Positions 39,397 to 41,077 of a stretch of 41,077 bases of DNA are shown one piece after another. Location: assembly GCA_015056145.1 (NCBI GenBank), contig SVGY01000021.1:1-41077 (forward strand). The letters run 5' to 3'. Numbering within the stretch: position 1 is the first letter of the stretch; the number at the start of each line of letters is the position of its first letter. The notes under the pieces were generated by a model. That model was not told the origin of the DNA. It saw nothing but the letters and a program-made list of their open reading frames with translations, and did not search any database. The translations under genes and the position numbers were made by a program. The DNA comes from Clostridiales bacterium. GTDB taxonomy: Bacteria; Bacillota; Clostridia; Christensenellales; Aristaeellaceae.

Positions 39397-40782
39397 ATGA
39401 AACTTACAGGAGAAGCAAAACGGGCTGAGATGGGGTATTCCATCCTGATTATATGTCTGCTGTATTTGCTCATCGTGGCGATGACCAAATTGGCCTTTCC
39501 CGTTTTTCATCTGGTGCTTGCCCTGCCGCCGGTTATTCTCTTTTTGGCGATGGCTTTCCGGAAGGAAAAACGGAACGCACTGCTGTGGCTTGGCATTGCC
39601 TATATGGGCTGGTTTTTTTTCAGCCGTCTCCTTCTTGGGCCGAAGGTTCTTGTCAGTTCCTCTTCCATTTTCTGTATACTGAGCGTTTCTTTGCTGATGG
39701 CGCTGCCTTTTGCATCCATTATGGAGGAGGAGCAAAATAAAAAGGGCCTGCTGATCGCAGCAACCATCGGAGCCGTCGTTTTTTCCGCATCTGCATGGAT
39801 CGGCATAGCGATCACCTTCATTACCAGAATGACCGGTTTGAATCTTCTGGGAGGAGCCTTTTATGTTGGCGATGATGGCCGCCTGTGGACTTATGGTCAT
39901 CCCAATAACGCAGCCTGCCTGTTTTTGATAGGACTTTTTTGCACTGGATATCTGATTTTCACCCTTCGCAAAAAATGGTGCACCATTTCCGGCATCATTA
40001 TGATTCTGGGCCTATGGACAGCCATTGCCTTTACGGGATCCCGAACGGTTATGCTGCAATGTTCTGCAGCGGCGGCAGCGCTGATTTTTGTGCAGATATG
40101 CACCAGCCACCGGCATCCGGTGGTTTTCAGGGTGGTTTTGGCGACGATTGCGGCGGCAGTATCGATGCTGCTTGTTTACAAGGGGTTTGAATGGACGGTG
40201 GAAGGGCTTGCGGGCAGCAGCGCCAGCGCCGAAACCGTATCTGTAGCCGTAGAGGAGGAAGTGTCCGAAACCCGGCCCAACATAGCCGTCAGGCCCCTGA
40301 AAGATGATCTGAAAAGCTTCACCGGCCGTACCAGGGCATGGAAAGGCTCCCTGGAGCTGATCAAGGCTCATCCTGAGGTGCTGATTACGGGCCTTCCGGA
40401 TAACGAAATCATGCCGCAGCTGAACCACTATATCGGCAAAAGGCCCTACGATTACGCACATGCTCATAATGCGTATCTTCAAGTGGTGCTGAACCTTGGC
40501 CTGCCGGGTCTGCTTATGTCACTGGTGTTCACATGGCTGAGCCTGAAAAGCGCATTGACGGTGGTTTTTGCAATCAGAAGAAAGCGTACATTTGCAGATT
40601 GCATCATTGCTCTGGCTGGACCGGTGCTTCTGATTGCAACCATTACCGAACCTTTCCTCTTTACGGAACAGATCAATATTCCTCCCTGCAATTTCTACTT
40701 TTTCCTCTTTTTGGGCTATACCCTCCGGCTGGAGAACAAAATAGTTTCAGATAGCAAAAGACTTTTTGCAGAAGCTGAATAA
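39397..40782 (+). CDS. O-antigen ligase/polymerase family membrane protein (Wzy/WaaL-like)
   Basis: A 461-residue protein with about eleven membrane helices and one large extracytoplasmic loop (about 265-345), in which AHAHNAYLQVVLNLGLPG is the O-antigen ligase family signature with the functional histidine. It would polymerise repeat units or ligate finished glycan on the outer face. GGGAGG is 6 nt before the ATG. It has its own promoter and is followed by a stem-loop at 40794-40822. Having both an ABC exporter and a Wzy/WaaL-like protein in one locus suggests two glycans or a ligation step after export. Confidence 0.88.
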   Translation: MKLTGEAKRAEMGYSILIICLLYLLIVAMTKLAFPVFHLVLALPPVILFLAMAFRKEKRNALLWLGIAYMGWFFFSRLLLGPKVLVSSSSIFCILSVSLLMALPFASIMEEEQNKKGLLIAATIGAVVFSASAWIGIAITFITRMTGLNLLGGAFYVGDDGRLWTYGHPNNAACLFLIGLFCTGYLIFTLRKKWCTISGIIMILGLWTAIAFTGSRTVMLQCSAAAAALIFVQICTSHRHPVVFRVVLATIAAAVSMLLVYKGFEWTVEGLAGSSASAETVSVAVEEEVSETRPNIAVRPLKDDLKSFTGRTRAWKGSLELIKAHPEVLITGLPDNEIMPQLNHYIGKRPYDYAHAHNAYLQVVLNLGLPGLLMSLVFTWLSLKSALTVVFAIRRKRTFADCIIALAGPVLLIATITEPFLFTEQINIPPCNFYFFLFLGYTLRLENKIVSDSKRLFAEAE

Positions 40783-40793
40783 CGCTGTACCCT

Positions 40794-40822
40794 TGTCCTG
40801 CGGCAAATACGACCGCCGGACA
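40794..40822 (+). terminator. Stem-loop at the end of the polysaccharide operon
   Basis: TGTCC-t-GCGG / CCGC-c-GGACA stem, 11 nt after the stop. It is followed by GTGGGGGG, not T residues, so termination efficiency is doubtful. Confidence 0.4.
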
Positions 40823-40829
40823 GTGGGGG

Positions 40830-40907
40830 GATGGAAAGGATGAACTTCTCCTTCATTGTATAACAGGCAAATAGCGAAACCATAAGCCTTGGCTGGCTTG
40901 CAGTTTC
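40830..40907 (+). repeat. Two-part element related to 166-273
   Basis: 40830-40860 matches the minus strand of 273-243 at 24 of 31 bases, including an AAGGAT...TCCTT stem. 40876-40907 is a 32-nt imperfect hairpin (GAAAC...GTTTC) matching 166-197 at 25 of 32. It occupies most of the gap between the polysaccharide operon and the terminal gene. Confidence 0.5.
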
Positions 40908-40962
40908 GTGTGCTGCGGTGATAGAATGAAAGCGATAAACTGGAATTTGGCGGAGAGATAGT

Positions 40963-41077
40963 ATGAATCAGAAGGTAAGAATTTTAGAAGAACGAATTAC
41001 AGCAGAAGAATATATAGACTTCTTGAAAAGAACGGATTTGGGTTCTCAATATCCAAAAGAGCGGTTCGTTGATAGAA
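40963..41077 (+). CDS. GNAT-like acetyltransferase, N-terminal fragment at window edge
   Basis: Thirty-eight codons from ATG 40963, with GGAGA 6 nt upstream, running off the window. The peptide starts MNQKVRILEERITAEEYI and continues LKRTDLGSQYPKERF, resembling the start of a GNAT subfamily in Clostridia. The acetyl-CoA motif lies outside the window, so the call rests on the N-terminus only. Base composition is clearly more AT-rich than the polysaccharide genes, which could mark foreign DNA. Confidence 0.5.
   Translation, partial: MNQKVRILEERITAEEYIDFLKRTDLGSQYPKERFVDR

Noticed and set aside
40831..40863. A 10-codon ORF before the terminal GNAT gene
   Set aside because: Too short and probably part of the dispersed element shared with the left end.

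Overview
The window looks like chromosomal DNA of an anaerobic, spore-forming member of the Clostridia (Bacillota), probably a gut or rumen lineage of moderately high GC. Supporting this are a forespore-type spoVA operon (spoVAC-spoVAD-spoVAE), a 26-codon spoVM gene, a long-form hpf gene, a LytTR/GHKL two-component pair, clostridial aldo/keto reductases with ferredoxin-like tails, and a glucuronoxylan-degradation operon. Strong SD sequences (GGAGG) and TTGACA/TATAAT-type promoters recur throughout. No rRNA, tRNA, transposase, phage gene or CRISPR array was seen. The genus assignment is inference.

Layout. 1-2.4 kb: an AgrA/AgrC-like regulator and sensor kinase pair on the minus strand, with a short ORF and stem-loop after it and a truncated small membrane protein at the edge. 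2.5-5.5 kb: an Fe-S aldo/keto reductase and an ABC exporter (minus). 5.6-7.5 kb: a DUF11-repeat protein and a PflA-like radical SAM protein (plus). 7.5-9.6 kb: the spoVA operon, driven by a near-consensus sigma-G promoter and apparently opening with an undescribed 45-codon ORF. 9.6-11.8 kb: convergent minus-strand genes (small membrane protein, MATE transporter, 64-residue membrane protein, spoVM). 11.8-13.2 kb: hpf behind a sigma-H-like promoter and a structured leader, then a tyrosine phosphatase. 13.3-18.6 kb: a degenerate VanY-like protein, thrC, and three small membrane proteins including a CPBP protease. Two intergenic regions here carry three copies of a 164-nt repeat. 18.6-26.2 kb: a xylan operon (GH2, metallo-beta-lactamase fold, GH39, GH67). 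26.3-30.4 kb: a GNAT protein, a second Fe-S aldo/keto reductase with a D-lactate-dehydrogenase-like gene, and a methyltransferase with an elaborate mRNA leader. 30.6-40.8 kb: a ten-gene surface-polysaccharide operon (DUF4422, glf, LicD, IspD-like, SDR, CDP-polyol phosphotransferase, acyltransferase, ABC permease and ATPase, O-antigen-ligase-like). The last 115 nt begin an AT-rich GNAT gene.

The most unusual signal is the 164-nt, highly structured, non-coding repeat at 14422-14585, 14690-14853 and 18317-18480. Each copy sits exactly at the 3' foot of an intrinsic-terminator stem-loop. The two younger copies are flanked by a perfect 25-27 bp duplication of that terminator hairpin. The result is that the outer hairpin copy keeps its U-tract, so termination is preserved, while the repeat becomes part of the 3' UTR of the upstream gene. 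It looks like a terminator-targeting mobile element with long target duplications and no coding capacity.

The polysaccharide operon combines galactofuranose supply (Glf), a CDP-alditol synthesis pair (IspD-like plus SDR), two types of CDP-dependent phospho-transferases (LicD, TagB/TarF-like) and ABC export. It therefore probably builds a polyol-phosphate-containing, teichoic-acid-like or capsular polymer.
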